Shown: positions 1 to 8,805, counted from the first letter of the stretch. The stretch: DNA of 35,277 bases from Aquabacter cavernae (GCF_003993795.1 NZ_RWKV01000012.1:1-35277), one strand, 5' to 3'. Notes: generated by a model from the sequence alone, not told the origin. A program made the numbers and translations.

Positions 1-2
1 TC

Positions 3-107
3 GCCAAACTCAAGGACTGGCGCCGCATCGCCACACGCTACGACCGATGCGCCCACACCTTCTTCTCCGCCATCTGCATCGCAGCAACCGTCATCTTCTG
101 GCTCTGA
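3..107 (+). CDS. IS5-family transposase, C-terminal end (partial)
   Basis: The reading frame is open from the window edge and gives 34 residues ending in a stop at 105-107. The peptide begins AKLKDWRRIATRYDRCAHTF, the typical C-terminus of IS5-family DDE transposases, where the R-x-x-T-R-Y-D segment follows the last catalytic Glu. The rest of the element lies to the left. A CTAG at 124-127 shortly after the stop could be the 4-bp target duplication typical of IS5 elements. It abuts a palindromic repeat, so the insertion may have used that repeat as its target. The family call rests on the motif only. Confidence 0.75.
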   Translation, partial: AKLKDWRRIATRYDRCAHTFFSAICIAATVIFWL

Positions 108-125
108 TCAATGAGTCCTGAACCT

Positions 126-185
126 AGAGCGCGATCCGTTTAGATGGAAGCAGACTGCTTCCATCTAAACGGTGAATCGCACTCT
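126..185. repeat. 60-bp palindromic intergenic repeat (AGAGCG-ended)
   Basis: An 18-bp perfect inverted repeat (136-153 and 155-172, starting CCGTTTAGATGGAAGCAG) has a one-base loop. It is nested in outer arms AGAGCGCGAT (126-135) and ATCGCACTCT (176-185), which pair with one mismatch. A second 60-bp element with AGAGNG/CGCTCT ends is at 7871-7930. Such AGAGCG-ended palindromes are common dispersed intergenic elements in Hyphomicrobiales genomes. No coding role is expected. Confidence 0.8.
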
Positions 186-210
186 ACCTTATTGAAAAGA
201 GACGGATTCA

Positions 211-249
211 GTGTTGAGACGGGATCGCAGAGCGATCCCGTCTCAACAC
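211..249. repeat. Perfect 18-bp inverted repeat with 3-base loop
   Basis: GTGTTGAGACGGGATCGC (211-228) is followed by AGA and the exact complement (232-249). It lies 17 bp beyond the stop of the minus-strand membrane protein gene (266). It may end that transcript, but the sequence after it on the minus strand has only a short T-rich stretch, so a rho-independent terminator is not certain. It could also be another dispersed palindrome. Confidence 0.6.
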
Positions 250-265
250 ATCCGGCTCTGGTGTC

Positions 266-853
266 TCAATTCAACGTGTTGAGCATCCAACCGATCCAGA
301 AGAACTGGTCGATCATGGTCAGAAGCAGAAAGGCGCCGTGGAAGCGCCGGTTCCGAACCCGCATGGCGATGAGGCAGCCCACCACGAGGACGATCGATTC
401 CATGGCCTGGAACGCGCCCACGAGGCGCAGATAGTCGCCCCCCTTCAGCAGCGTGTCGCCCACATCCATCACATGGGACAAAGCCTGGAGGCCGAAGAAC
501 CAGCGGCGCTTCGCGAAGAAATAGGCGTCGTAGCTGGGATATTCGCCAAGGTCGTCCGGGAAGAGCAGGACGCACATGAAATAGAACAGGCTCGTATAAG
601 CGAGCAGGAAGAAATAAACGAAGAAAGTCCAATTGGTGATGGTGGCGAGGCGATACTCCCACCACCAGAAAAGGATGGCGGATATCAGCAGGTTTCCGGC
701 CCATCCCAAATGGAGGATGCTGACCTTGTGCGCCTTGGGGTGCTGGATGAACTTGGCGAAGCCGGACAGAAGGCGCGTGATGCACAGGCCGAGGATCATC
801 CCCATCACGACCCGGACATGGAAATAAAGCTGCGGGTCCGTTCCGGCTGCCAT
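266..853 (-). CDS. Hypothetical integral membrane protein
   Basis: This is a 195-residue protein of unrecognised family. It is strongly hydrophobic, with about five or six predicted membrane spans: around residues 12-30, 45-65, 72-95, 135-165 and 172-192. It is rich in Trp, Phe and Tyr (for example ILFWWWEYR and FFVYFFLLAYTSLFYF). The long overlapping frame on the same strand (243-1079) is proline/arginine-rich and looks like a shadow, so this frame is chosen because it has membrane-protein composition. It stands alone between an IS remnant and the divergent his operon. No function is proposed. Confidence 0.7.
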   Translation of the reverse strand: MAAGTDPQLYFHVRVVMGMILGLCITRLLSGFAKFIQHPKAHKVSILHLGWAGNLLISAILFWWWEYRLATITNWTFFVYFFLLAYTSLFYFMCVLLFPDDLGEYPSYDAYFFAKRRWFFGLQALSHVMDVGDTLLKGGDYLRLVGAFQAMESIVLVVGCLIAMRVRNRRFHGAFLLLTMIDQFFWIGWMLNTLN

Positions 854-1117
854 CTTCCCTCCGCCCGCTGACGGTCCTGTTTAGGGGAAGCTTGGCCGGG
901 CGCGCAAGATCGTCGCGGCGCAGCATGGCGACGCGCGCTCCCTGCAGGGGATGCGAAGGCGTCATGCAATCGCCATATGGCATTGCGGTACGCGACCTGC
1001 TAGAAGGCGCCGCCTCGACATGCACACTCCGTTCCGGCCCTCGGGCCGCGCGGAGCGGCGCAGGGTCAGGGATTTTCATCGGTGTCAGGGCCGCGAGCGC
1101 GGCCTTGGAGGACTGCC

Positions 1118-1711
1118 ATGCGTCGGGCCGAGATCGTCCGCGAGACCAAAGAGACGAAGGTGCGCCTGTCCGTCGATCTGGACGGAACGGGTGTGTGCGC
1201 CCTCTCCACGGGCATCGGTTTCCTCGATCATATGCTGGACCTCCTGGCCCGCCACGCGCGCTTCGACATTTCCGGCGCGGTGGAGGGGGACCTGCATGTG
1301 GACTTCCACCACACCACCGAGGATGTGGGCATCGTGCTCGGCCAGGCGGTGCGGCGTGCGCTCGGCGACATGGCCGGAATCACGCGCTATGCCGACGTGC
1401 ACCTGCCCATGGACGAGACGCTGACCCGTGTCGCGCTGGACATTTCGGGCCGTCCCTTCCTGGTGTTCCGCACCAGCTTCCCCACCCAGAAGATCGGCGC
1501 CTTCGACACCGAGCTGGTGCGCGAATTCTTCCAGGCGTTCGCCTCCAGCGCGGCGGTGACGCTGCATGTGGAGACGCTGTACGGGGACAACAGCCACCAT
1601 ATCGCGGAAAGCTGCTTCAAGGGCCTCGCCCGGGTGCTGCGCGCGGCGGTGGCCATCGATCCCGCGGCGGCCGGGCAGATCCCGTCCACCAAGGGCGCCC
1701 TCGGGGTGTGA
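1118..1711 (+). CDS. hisB: Imidazoleglycerol-phosphate dehydratase
   Basis: Converts imidazole glycerol phosphate to imidazole acetol phosphate in histidine synthesis; cytoplasmic. At 197 residues it matches the monofunctional HisB of most bacteria, without the phosphatase domain of the E. coli fusion. The family landmarks are present: SVDLDGTG near residue 18, [10 protein letters not shown] near 32, the metal-binding HHTTEDVG near 64 and the second HHIAESCFK near the C-terminus. The ATG at 1118 is preferred over an in-frame GTG at 1082, because GGAGGA lies at 1107-1112 and MRRAEI matches the usual N-terminus. A small hairpin (GGCCGCG/CGCGGCC, 1089-1104) sits just before the ribosome site. 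First gene of the his-coaA run. Confidence 0.95.
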   Translation: MRRAEIVRETKETKVRLSVDLDGTGVCALSTGIGFLDHMLDLLARHARFDISGAVEGDLHVDFHHTTEDVGIVLGQAVRRALGDMAGITRYADVHLPMDETLTRVALDISGRPFLVFRTSFPTQKIGAFDTELVREFFQAFASSAAVTLHVETLYGDNSHHIAESCFKGLARVLRAAVAIDPAAAGQIPSTKGALGV

Positions 1712-1781
1712 CGTGGTGGTTTCGACCCAAGCGCGCATGGCGATGAGCCTGCGACGCGCATCCTGGTCTTAGGAGGCCGGC

Positions 1782-2261
1782 ATGGCCATCTGGAACGTTC
1801 TGATCAAGGACCGCGCCGGCGAGACCGAGATGGGCCGCGCCGAGGGAGTGGCGTTCGTGCGCGAGCAGCCCTTCCTGCTGGTCTTCCTGTTTCCGCTCAT
1901 CGCTCTGCTGCGGTTCCGCCTGTGGCTGGCGCTCGGGCTCTATCTGGCGCTGTCGCTGGCCCTGGGGCTGGCGGGCGAATGGCTGCGCGTGCCCGCTCTG
2001 GCCCAGGGCGTGGCGCAGATCGGCATGCATCTGCTGCTGGCGCTGGAACTCTCCAGCCTGCGCGTCTGGAAGCTGCGCCGCATCGGCTATCTGGAGGCGG
2101 GTCTCGTGGCCGCGCCCAATCGCGAGGAGGCGGAGCGCCGCTTCTTCGCCCATTACGTTCCCCCGGCGCGGCGCGACCTGCCGCCCCCGCGCCCCCTTCC
2201 GTCCCGTCCGGTGGGCGCGGCGGGCGTGATCGGCTCGTTCCCGGAGCCGCGCGCGTCATGA
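1782..2261 (+). CDS. DUF2628 membrane protein in the his operon
   Basis: This 159-residue protein resembles the DUF2628 family often found between hisB and hisH in Hyphomicrobiales. It starts with a conserved [10 protein letters not shown]-like segment. A central hydrophobic region (roughly residues 30-80, rich in Leu/Ala, including [16 protein letters not shown]) probably spans the membrane twice. A charged and proline-rich cytoplasmic tail follows. AGGAGG lies just upstream of the ATG. Its stop overlaps the hisH start (ATGA at 2258-2261), so it is translationally coupled to histidine biosynthesis. Its biochemical role is unknown; position alone does not make it a histidine enzyme. Confidence 0.85.
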   Translation: MAIWNVLIKDRAGETEMGRAEGVAFVREQPFLLVFLFPLIALLRFRLWLALGLYLALSLALGLAGEWLRVPALAQGVAQIGMHLLLALELSSLRVWKLRRIGYLEAGLVAAPNREEAERRFFAHYVPPARRDLPPPRPLPSRPVGAAGVIGSFPEPRAS

Positions 2262-2908
2262 CCGTCGCCATCGTCGATTACGGATCCGGCAACCTGCACT
2301 CCGCCGCCAAGGCCATGGAGCGGGCGGCGGCCGATGCGGGGACTACCGCGCGCGTGGTGGTGACCAGCGACCCGGACGTGGTGCGCGCCGCCGATCGCGT
2401 GCTGCTGCCGGGCGTCGGCGCCTTCGCCGATTGCCGCCGGGGCCTCGACGCCGTGCCCGGCATGGTGGCGGCGCTGGAGGAGGTGGTGCACGGCAAGGGC
2501 CGTCCCTTCCTCGGCATCTGCGTGGGCCTTCAGCTTCTCGCCGAGACCGGCCTTGAGCATGGCGAGACCGCCGGGCTCGGCTGGATCAAGGGCGTGGTGG
2601 ACCGCATCGAGCCGTCCGACCCCACCCTCAAGATCCCCCATATGGGCTGGAACACCCTGTCGCTCGACCGGCCGCACGCGCTGCTGGAGGGCATCCCCAC
2701 GGGGGACCAGGGCCTCAACGCCTATTTCGTGCATTCCTATCACATGCAGCTCGCCGATCCGGCCGACCGCGTGGCCACCACCGATTACGGCGGCACCGTC
2801 ACCGCCGTGGTGGCGCGCGGCAATGTGGCCGGCACCCAGTTCCATCCCGAGAAGAGCCAAAAGCTCGGCCTTGCCCTTCTCGCCAACTTCCTGAAGTGGC
2901 GCCCGTGA
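2258..2908 (+). CDS. hisH: Imidazole glycerol phosphate synthase, glutaminase subunit
   Basis: HisH is the class I glutamine amidotransferase that releases ammonia from glutamine for HisF. The 216-residue product has the catalytic triad: nucleophile Cys88 in FLGICVGLQ, and His196/Glu198 in HPEKSQ. It also has the AYFVHSY segment typical of HisH. The ATG at 2258 is chosen because [13 protein letters not shown] is the family N-terminus; the open frame upstream of it is not conserved protein. The start overlaps the DUF2628 stop, and the end overlaps the hisA start (GTGA at 2905-2908), so expression of the three genes is likely coupled. Confidence 0.95.
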   Translation: MTVAIVDYGSGNLHSAAKAMERAAADAGTTARVVVTSDPDVVRAADRVLLPGVGAFADCRRGLDAVPGMVAALEEVVHGKGRPFLGICVGLQLLAETGLEHGETAGLGWIKGVVDRIEPSDPTLKIPHMGWNTLSLDRPHALLEGIPTGDQGLNAYFVHSYHMQLADPADRVATTDYGGTVTAVVARGNVAGTQFHPEKSQKLGLALLANFLKWRP

Positions 2909-3636
2909 TCCTGTTTCCCGCCATCGATCTCAAGGACGGCCTCGCCGTGCGCCTGGAACAGGGCGACATGGCGCGGGCCACCGTGTTCAACCGCGACCCC
3001 GCCAGCCAGGCCGGCGAGTTCGAGGCCCTGGGCTTCCGCTACCTGCATCTGGTGGACCTGGACGGCGCCTTCGCCGGACGCCCGGTGAACGCGGCGGCGG
3101 TGGACCGCATCCTGGAGACGGTGTCCATCCCCGTTCAGCTGGGCGGCGGCATCCGCGACATGGCCACCATCGCGGCGTGGCTGGAGAAGGGCGTGACCCG
3201 CGTCATTCTCGGCACGGCGGCGGTGCGCGACCCTGAGCTGGTGAAGGACGCCGCGCGCGCCTATCCCGGCCGCGTGGCCGTGGGGCTCGACGCCCGCGAC
3301 GGCCGCGTGGCGGTGGAAGGCTGGGCCGAGACCTCGGACCTGCCCGCCGAGGACATCGCCCGCCGCTTCGAGGATGCCGGCGTCGCCGCCCTCATCTATA
3401 CGGACATCGCCCGCGACGGCCTGCTGAAGGGCCTCAATATGGACGCCACCATCGCGCTGGCGGACGTGGTCTCCATCCCGGTCATCGCCTCGGGCGGTCT
3501 CGCCTCGCTGGCGGACGTGGAGGGGCTGCTGGAGCCGCGCGCGGCCAAGCTCGCGGGCGCCATCACCGGCCGCGCCCTCTATGACGGGCGGCTCGACCCG
3601 CGCGAGGCGCTGGCGCTCGTGGCGGGGCGTCGCTGA
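2905..3636 (+). CDS. hisA: ProFAR isomerase (HisA)
   Basis: HisA catalyses the Amadori rearrangement of ProFAR to PRFAR. It is a TIM barrel with the family's two catalytic aspartates: Asp8 (FPAIDLKDG) and Asp129 (VGLDARDG). Phosphate-binding glycines are seen in QLGGGIRD and IASGGLAS. The GTG at 2905 gives [10 protein letters not shown], the standard N-terminus, and overlaps the hisH stop by four bases. Another in-frame GTG at 2896 would add three residues and cannot be excluded. The protein is 243 residues from the chosen start. hisF follows after three bases. Confidence 0.94.
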   Translation: MILFPAIDLKDGLAVRLEQGDMARATVFNRDPASQAGEFEALGFRYLHLVDLDGAFAGRPVNAAAVDRILETVSIPVQLGGGIRDMATIAAWLEKGVTRVILGTAAVRDPELVKDAARAYPGRVAVGLDARDGRVAVEGWAETSDLPAEDIARRFEDAGVAALIYTDIARDGLLKGLNMDATIALADVVSIPVIASGGLASLADVEGLLEPRAAKLAGAITGRALYDGRLDPREALALVAGRR

Positions 3637-3639
3637 GCC

Positions 3640-4413
3640 ATGCTGAAAGTCCGCGTCATCCCCTGCCTGGACGTGAAGGACGGGCGCGTCGTGAAGGGCG
3701 TGAAGTTCGTCGATCTGCGTGATGCCGGCGACCCGGTGGAAGCGGCGCGCGCCTATGACGCCGCGGGCGCGGACGAGCTGACCTTCCTCGACATCACCGC
3801 CAGCCACGAGGACCGGGGCACCATCCTCGACGTGGTCCGGCGCACCGCCGAGCAGTGCTTCATGCCGCTCACCGTGGGCGGGGGCGTGCGCACCGTGGAC
3901 GATGTGCGCACCCTGCTGCATGCGGGCGCCGACAAGGTCTCCATCAACACCGCCGCCGTGAACCGCCGCGCCTTCGTGGGCGAGGCGGCCGAGAAGTTCG
4001 GCGAGCAGTGCATCGTGGTGGCCATCGACGCCAAGAAGGTGAGCGCGCCGGGCGAGAGCGACCGCTGGGAGATCTTCACCCATGGCGGGCGCAAGCCCAC
4101 CGGCATCGACGCGATCCAATATGCCCGCGAAGTGGTGGACCTGGGCGCGGGCGAGATCCTGCTGACCTCCATGGACCGGGACGGCACCGGCATCGGCTTC
4201 GACACGGCGCTCACCCGCGCGGTGTCGGACGCTGTGCATGTGCCGGTCATCGCCTCCGGCGGCGTGGGCACGCTGGACCACCTTGTGGACGGCATCCGGG
4301 AGGGCGGCGCCTCGGCGGTGCTGGCCGCCTCCATCTTCCATTTCGGCACCTTCACCATCGGCGAGGCCAAGGCGTGCCTCGCGGCGGCGGGGCTGCCGGT
4401 GCGTCTCGACTGA
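3640..4413 (+). CDS. hisF: Imidazole glycerol phosphate synthase, cyclase subunit
   Basis: HisF pairs with HisH. It uses the ammonia to turn PRFAR into imidazole glycerol phosphate and AICAR, linking histidine and purine synthesis. The 257-residue TIM barrel has the two catalytic aspartates at the canonical positions: Asp11 in IPCLDVKDG and Asp130 in VVAIDAKK. The phosphate loops TVGGGVRT and IASGGVGT are also present. The ATG lies three bases after the hisA stop. HisF is a paralogue of HisA, and the two genes sit side by side here as in most his operons. Confidence 0.96.
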   Translation: MLKVRVIPCLDVKDGRVVKGVKFVDLRDAGDPVEAARAYDAAGADELTFLDITASHEDRGTILDVVRRTAEQCFMPLTVGGGVRTVDDVRTLLHAGADKVSINTAAVNRRAFVGEAAEKFGEQCIVVAIDAKKVSAPGESDRWEIFTHGGRKPTGIDAIQYAREVVDLGAGEILLTSMDRDGTGIGFDTALTRAVSDAVHVPVIASGGVGTLDHLVDGIREGGASAVLAASIFHFGTFTIGEAKACLAAAGLPVRLD

Positions 4414-4423
4414 GGGCTCCATC

Positions 4424-4747
4424 ATGAGCGAAGCGCGCGTCACCCTGGGCGATCTCGAACGCATCGTGGCGCAGCGCGCCGAGGCCGATGCGGGCGCCTC
4501 CTATACCCGCTCCCTGCTGGACAAGGGCCTTGCCAAATGCGCCCAGAAGTTCGGTGAGGAGAGCGTGGAGACGGTGATCGCGGCGGTGTCGGGGGACCAT
4601 GCCGCCTTGGTCGCGGAGACCTCCGATCTGCTGTACCATCTTGCCGTTCTCCTGCATGCCCGCGGTGTCTCGCTGGACGAGGTGCATGCGGAGCTGGCGC
4701 GCCGGACCCAACAGTCCGGCCTGGCGGAAAAAGCGTCGCGGGGCTGA
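4424..4747 (+). CDS. hisE: Phosphoribosyl-ATP pyrophosphatase
   Basis: HisE hydrolyses phosphoribosyl-ATP to phosphoribosyl-AMP, an early histidine step. At 107 residues it is the stand-alone alphaproteobacterial form, not fused to HisI. It is an all-helical MazG-like fold with the metal-binding pattern [13 protein letters not shown] (residues about 42-54) and the [11 protein letters not shown] helix. The ATG at 4424 gives [15 protein letters not shown], the usual N-terminus. The longer open frame starting at 4238 lies inside hisF and is not used. coaA begins seven bases after the stop. Confidence 0.95.
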   Translation: MSEARVTLGDLERIVAQRAEADAGASYTRSLLDKGLAKCAQKFGEESVETVIAAVSGDHAALVAETSDLLYHLAVLLHARGVSLDEVHAELARRTQQSGLAEKASRG

Positions 4748-4753
4748 TCGAGG

Positions 4754-5737
4754 ATGCCGGGCACGAAGAGCATGGACATCGCGCCGGACCACGGCCTTTC
4801 GCCCTACCGCACCTTCACCCGTGACGAATGGGCGGAGCTGCGCAGGGACACGCCCATGCCCTTGCGGCCGGACGAGATCCTGCGCCTGCAGGGCCTCAAT
4901 GACCGCCTGTCGCTGCGGGAAGTGGAGGAGATCTATCTCCCGCTCTCGCGCCTGCTCTCGCTCTATGTGGCGGCGACGCAGAAGCTGTTCCGGGCCATGA
5001 GCCACTTCCTGCATCACGACTCGTCCAATGGCGAGGGCAAGATGCCCTACATCATCGGCGTCGCCGGCTCCGTGGCGGTGGGCAAGTCCACCACCGCCCG
5101 CGTGCTCCAGGCGCTGCTCGCCCGCTGGCCCAACACCCCCAAGGTGGACCTCGTGACCACCGACGGCTTCCTCCTGCCCAATGCCGTGCTGGCGCGTGAG
5201 GGGCTCATGGAGAAGAAGGGCTTTCCCGAGAGCTACGACCTGCCGCTGCTGCTGCGCTTCCTCACCGACATCAAGGCCGGGCGCCGCCCGGTGCGCGCGC
5301 CGCTCTACAGCCATTTCTTCTATGACGTGATGCCCGACCAGAGCGTCGAGGTGGACCGGCCCGACATTCTCATCGTCGAGGGGCTGAACGTGCTCCAGAC
5401 CGGCCGCCCGCCGCGCGACGGCACGGGAATCCCCTTCGTCTCCGACTTCTTCGACTTCTCGGTCTATATCGATGCCGGGGATCAGGTTCTGGAAGACTGG
5501 TATGTGGAGCGCTTCATGCGGCTGCGCGAGACCGCGTTCCGCGATCCGCTCTCCTACTTCCATCGCTATTCGCAGCTGACCGAGGCGGAGGCGCGGGCCA
5601 CCGCGCTCTCCATCTGGCACCGCATCAACCTGCCGAACCTGCAGGAAAACGTGCTGCCCACCCGCCAGCGGGCGGACCTCATCCTGCGCAAGGCGGGCGA
5701 CCACGAGATCGCCGAGGTCAGCCTGCGCAAGCTGTGA
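4754..5737 (+). CDS. coaA: Type I pantothenate kinase
   Basis: CoaA phosphorylates pantothenate, the first and feedback-controlled step of coenzyme A synthesis. The 327-residue length fits the type I (prokaryotic P-loop) family. The Walker A loop [12 protein letters not shown] is at residues 102-113. The [16 protein letters not shown]-terminal motif, [18 protein letters not shown] and VEGLNVLQ segments are all typical. The ATG at 4754 is used; a second in-frame ATG at 4772 with GAAGAG very close upstream is possible. hisE-coaA adjacency is a recurring alphaproteobacterial arrangement, so coaA is probably co-transcribed with the his genes. Confidence 0.95.
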   Translation: MPGTKSMDIAPDHGLSPYRTFTRDEWAELRRDTPMPLRPDEILRLQGLNDRLSLREVEEIYLPLSRLLSLYVAATQKLFRAMSHFLHHDSSNGEGKMPYIIGVAGSVAVGKSTTARVLQALLARWPNTPKVDLVTTDGFLLPNAVLAREGLMEKKGFPESYDLPLLLRFLTDIKAGRRPVRAPLYSHFFYDVMPDQSVEVDRPDILIVEGLNVLQTGRPPRDGTGIPFVSDFFDFSVYIDAGDQVLEDWYVERFMRLRETAFRDPLSYFHRYSQLTEAEARATALSIWHRINLPNLQENVLPTRQRADLILRKAGDHEIAEVSLRKL

Positions 5738-5774
5738 GGGGCCACAGGCCGTCACCGCGATGAAGGCGTTCTTT

Positions 5775-5912
5775 CCCTCTCCCCCTTGCGGGAGAGGGTG
5801 CCGAGCGGTAGCGAGGCGGGTGAGGGGTTGGGCACCGCCTGGCTCAAGCATTCCGAAGCGCGCGCAAACGGACACCCCCCTCACCCCAGCCCTCTCCCGC
5901 GAGGGGAGAGGG
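5775..5912. repeat. Nested palindromic REP-like element
   Basis: Two GC-rich hairpins bracket the element. At 5775-5798 CCCTCTCCC pairs with GGGAGAGGG across a 6-base loop, and at 5890-5912 the same 9-bp stem recurs across a 5-base loop. Inside these, GGTGAGGGG (about 5819-5827) pairs with CCCCTCACC (about 5878-5886). The outer hairpins share their stem with the inverted repeats at 21434-21558 and 22014-22139, but the central sequence is unrelated. It lies between the convergent ends of coaA and the PhnA-like gene and may end both transcripts. Confidence 0.8.
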
Positions 5913-5933
5913 AGTTCTGGCGCGCGGATGGTG

Positions 5934-6236
5934 TCAGCGCTTGCGCACGAATTCCGTGCGCAGGACCAGGCCCTTGATGCCCTCGTAGCGGCAGTCGATC
6001 TCTTCAGGGTTGTCGGTCAAGCGGATCGACTTGATGACCGTGCCCTGCTTGAGGGTCTGGTTCGCGCCCTTCACCTTCAGATCCTTGACGAGGCTGACGG
6101 AATCGCCGTCCGCAAGGACGTTTCCGGCGGCATCGCGCACCTCGCTCGCCGCCTGCGCGGCCGCCTTCATCTCGGAGGCGGGCCGCCATTCGCCGGTGGC
6201 CTCGTCATAGACATACTCATCATCCGCGTCGGCCAT
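5934..6236 (-). CDS. PhnA/YjdM-like protein lacking the zinc ribbon
   Basis: The C-terminal ~75 residues match the PhnA (YjdM) family: LADGDSVSLVKDLKVKG, TLKQGTVIKSIRLTDN, IDCRYEGIKGLVLRTEFVRK. The start chosen at 6236 gives 100 residues beginning MADADDEYVYDEATGEW. An open frame to 6404 exists but adds unrelated sequence. E. coli YjdM has a four-cysteine zinc ribbon at its N-terminus, and none of those cysteines is present here. The family was named for phosphonate use, but E. coli phnA is not required for phosphonate breakdown, so function is unknown. No phn genes are nearby. Confidence 0.85.
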   Translation of the reverse strand: MADADDEYVYDEATGEWRPASEMKAAAQAASEVRDAAGNVLADGDSVSLVKDLKVKGANQTLKQGTVIKSIRLTDNPEEIDCRYEGIKGLVLRTEFVRKR

Positions 6237-6425
6237 GGATGCCTGCGCTCCCTTTTCAGCCAAGTCCGGCGACCATGCACTGCGCTGTCGCGTCCGGACT
6301 TGCGATGTCTCAATGGCCCGCAGCATTTCCGGGGACGCCATGGGCGGCGGAAAGGCTCCGGATACGTCCGGTCCGTGCCGGCGCCCGGCCGGAGATAGCT
6401 CCAAACCGTGCCGCCGGAAAGCACG

Positions 6426-7847
6426 TCATGTGCCGGGGACGAAGGCGATGCGCAGCATGTTGGTGGCGCCCGGCGTGCCGAAGGGGACGCCCGCCACCAC
6501 GATGATGCGCTGGCCCACCTTGGCGAAGCCGTCGCGCACCGCGTTGCGGCTCGCCCGCTCCACCATGTCGTCCACGTCATGGGCATCCTCGGTGACGATG
6601 CAGTGGACGCCCCAGACGAGGCACAGGCGGCGCGCGGTGGCGGCATTGGGGGTGAGCGCGATGGTGAGCGGGCGCGGGCGCTCGCGCGCCACCCGCAAGG
6701 CCGTCGCGCCGGAGGCGGTCCAGCAGACGATGGCGCCGAGGTCCAGGGTCTCGGCGATCTGGCGCGCGGCGGCGGCGATGGCGTCGGCGCTGGTGGGCTC
6801 GGGCTCGGCGCGCTGGGCGTTGAGCACCTGCCGGTAGGTGGGATCCTTCTCCACCTCCTCGGCGATGCGGTTCATGGTGGCGACTGCCTCCACGGGATAT
6901 TGCCCCGCCGCGCTTTCCGCCGACAGCATGATGGCGTCCGCGCCCTCGAACACGGCGGTGGCGACGTCCGACACCTCCGCGCGGGTGGGCACGGGCGCGG
7001 TGATCATGCTCTCCAGCATCTGCGTGGCCACCACCACGGGCGTGCCGGAGCGGCGGGCGGCGCGGGTCATCTGCTTCTGCACGCCGGGCACGCGCTCCAG
7101 CGGCATCTCCACGCCGAGATCGCCGCGCGCCACCATGAGCGAATCCGTCAGCTCCATGATCTCGGCGAGGCGCGCCACCGCCTGGGGCTTCTCCACCTTC
7201 ACCATGATGCCCGCCCGCCCGCGCGCGATCTTGCGGGCCTCGGCCACGTCTTCCGGCCGCTGGACGAAGGAGAGGGCGATCCAGTCCGCGCCCACTTCCA
7301 GCGCCGCGTCGAGGTCGGCCCGGTCCTTGGGCGTCAAGGCGGAGGAGGGGAGGGTCGTGTCGGGCAGGCTCACGCCCTTGCGGTCGGAGATGCGCCCGCC
7401 CACTTCCACGCGCGTGACGGCGCGGGTGGGGGTCGCTTCCTCCACCGTGAGGCGCACCTTGCCGTCGTCCAGCAGCAAAGTGTGGCCCGCTTCCAGGGCG
7501 GCGAGGATTTCGGGATGGGGCAGGTGGACGCGCGCGGCGGTGCCGGGGGTCGGGTCGGCATCGAGCACGAAGCGGGCGCCGCGCTCCAACTGGGCGCTGC
7601 CGCCCTCGAAGGTGGCGAGTCGCAGCTTGGGGCCCTGAAGGTCCACCAGGATGCCGATGGGACGGTCATGGGTCTTCTCGATGGCCCGGATGGCCGCCAC
7701 GAAGGCCTTGAGCTTGTCGTGAGGGGTGTGGCTCATATTGATGCGGAACACGTCCGCCCCGGCCATGAACAGGCGCTCGATCACCTGCGGGTCGGAGGAT
7801 GCCGGACCGAGGGTCGCGACGATCTTGGTGCGGCGCTGGCGTCTCAT
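6426..7847 (-). CDS. pyk: Pyruvate kinase
   Basis: Transfers phosphate from phosphoenolpyruvate to ADP, the last step of glycolysis; cytoplasmic. The 473-residue length is normal. Visible motifs are the N-terminal KIVATLGPASS, FRINMSH, LVDLQGPKLR, the catalytic-Lys region MVKVEKPQAV, the metal/substrate segment MVARGDLGVEMPLERVPGVQK, and MLSAESAAGQYPVEAV, where most enzymes have MLSGETAxGxYP. AGGGAGG lies six bases before the ATG at 7847. It is a single gene; its neighbours do not suggest an operon. Confidence 0.95.
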   Translation of the reverse strand: MRRQRRTKIVATLGPASSDPQVIERLFMAGADVFRINMSHTPHDKLKAFVAAIRAIEKTHDRPIGILVDLQGPKLRLATFEGGSAQLERGARFVLDADPTPGTAARVHLPHPEILAALEAGHTLLLDDGKVRLTVEEATPTRAVTRVEVGGRISDRKGVSLPDTTLPSSALTPKDRADLDAALEVGADWIALSFVQRPEDVAEARKIARGRAGIMVKVEKPQAVARLAEIMELTDSLMVARGDLGVEMPLERVPGVQKQMTRAARRSGTPVVVATQMLESMITAPVPTRAEVSDVATAVFEGADAIMLSAESAAGQYPVEAVATMNRIAEEVEKDPTYRQVLNAQRAEPEPTSADAIAAAARQIAETLDLGAIVCWTASGATALRVARERPRPLTIALTPNAATARRLCLVWGVHCIVTEDAHDVDDMVERASRNAVRDGFAKVGQRIIVVAGVPFGTPGATNMLRIAFVPGT

Positions 7848-7870
7848 AATGCCTCCCTTTGCAGCCCCTT

Positions 7871-7930
7871 AGAGTGTCTTTCCGCGTTTCCTTCACGCGA
7901 ACCGCTTCACACTTCGCTCGGAAACGCTCT
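7871..7930. repeat. 60-bp AGAGTG-ended intergenic repeat
   Basis: This element starts AGAGTGTC and ends AACGCTCT, so its ends are inverted copies, as in the 60-bp element at 126-185. Inside are CGCG-TTTCCTTCA-CGCG and GCGAAGTGTGAAGCGGTTCGCG-type sequence on the minus strand, a pattern familiar from dispersed intergenic elements in Hyphomicrobiales. It lies 23 bp upstream of pyk and may be in its leader or promoter region. Confidence 0.7.
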
Positions 7931-8039
7931 GGGCAAGCCACCCGCCTGAGGACGGCGCGGCCGCGCGCAGGCTGACCGCTCCGGGCGGGCGGATCAAGTC
8001 GGGCGGCGGGATTTTCCCGATACCGCCGGGGACCGGGGA

Positions 8040-8615
8040 TCAGGGGCGGCGCGGCGCGGGCGGCGGCGGGGGCGGCAGGGGAACCGGGCCGGGCAGCGGC
8101 GCGATGCCGGGCGGGGCGGTGCCGGTCTGGCTGCCTTCGGTGAGCTGCACGGTCCAGCCGCGCTGCTCCTTGGTGTCCACTTCCAGGAAACCCGTGCGGT
8201 CGAAGCCGCGGGCGAGGCAATCGTCGGTGCTGCGGATGGTGAATTCCTTGTCGCGGGTGCACATGAAGGCCCGGCCGGACCATTCCCCGCCCTGGTCGTA
8301 ATCCACCGCGTAGAGGTAATAGAAACGCGCCACCAGATCGCCGCGCAGCAGGGTCTCGCAGGTGTTGGCGGCGATGTTCCACCAGCCTTCGCTGGTCCAG
8401 ACGTCGTTTTCCTTATAGCCCACCGCCACGCCCACCCGGCTCTGGGTGCGGTTGCACAGCCGGAAATCCGCATGGGCCAAGGCGGGCAGGAGGGGCACGA
8501 AGCCCGCCGCGAGCGCCAGGGCGCACAGGGCCGCGCGCACGCGGCTCGTGGCGGCGCGCCGGACGGAACCCTGAGCCGTCATGGGATGGTCGGGGAGCGG
8601 GCGTCGGCGAAACAT
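8040..8615 (-). CDS. DUF1036 secreted protein
   Basis: This 191-residue protein belongs by pattern to DUF1036, small exported alphaproteobacterial proteins of unknown role. The mature part begins ADFRLCNRTQSRVGVAVGY, continues with TSEGWWNIAANTCETLL, and has four or more cysteines that could form disulfides. A signal peptide is clear: arginines around residues 19-27, then LCALALAAGFVPLLPALAHA, with likely cleavage after AHA near residue 49. The C-terminus is a proline-rich tail of about 28 residues. A second in-frame ATG at 8582 would give a more normal 38-residue signal sequence and may be the true start. Confidence 0.85.
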   Translation of the reverse strand: MFRRRPLPDHPMTAQGSVRRAATSRVRAALCALALAAGFVPLLPALAHADFRLCNRTQSRVGVAVGYKENDVWTSEGWWNIAANTCETLLRGDLVARFYYLYAVDYDQGGEWSGRAFMCTRDKEFTIRSTDDCLARGFDRTGFLEVDTKEQRGWTVQLTEGSQTGTAPPGIAPLPGPVPLPPPPPPAPRRP

Positions 8616-8805
8616 CGGATGCGTGTGTGCCCTTGGTGGGGGGAGGCGTCAATGGCCGAGCTGGGGTCGGCGGGGCGGAAGGCGTTTTCGGCAGGGAACA
8701 GGGCGAGAAGGTGGCAGCCCTCCTCGGGCGCGCATGCGCACCGCCTTGCTCCCGCCCGGTGGAGCGCCCATCCTGGCACCAAATCAAGCGCGATAGGAAC
8801 GCCCC

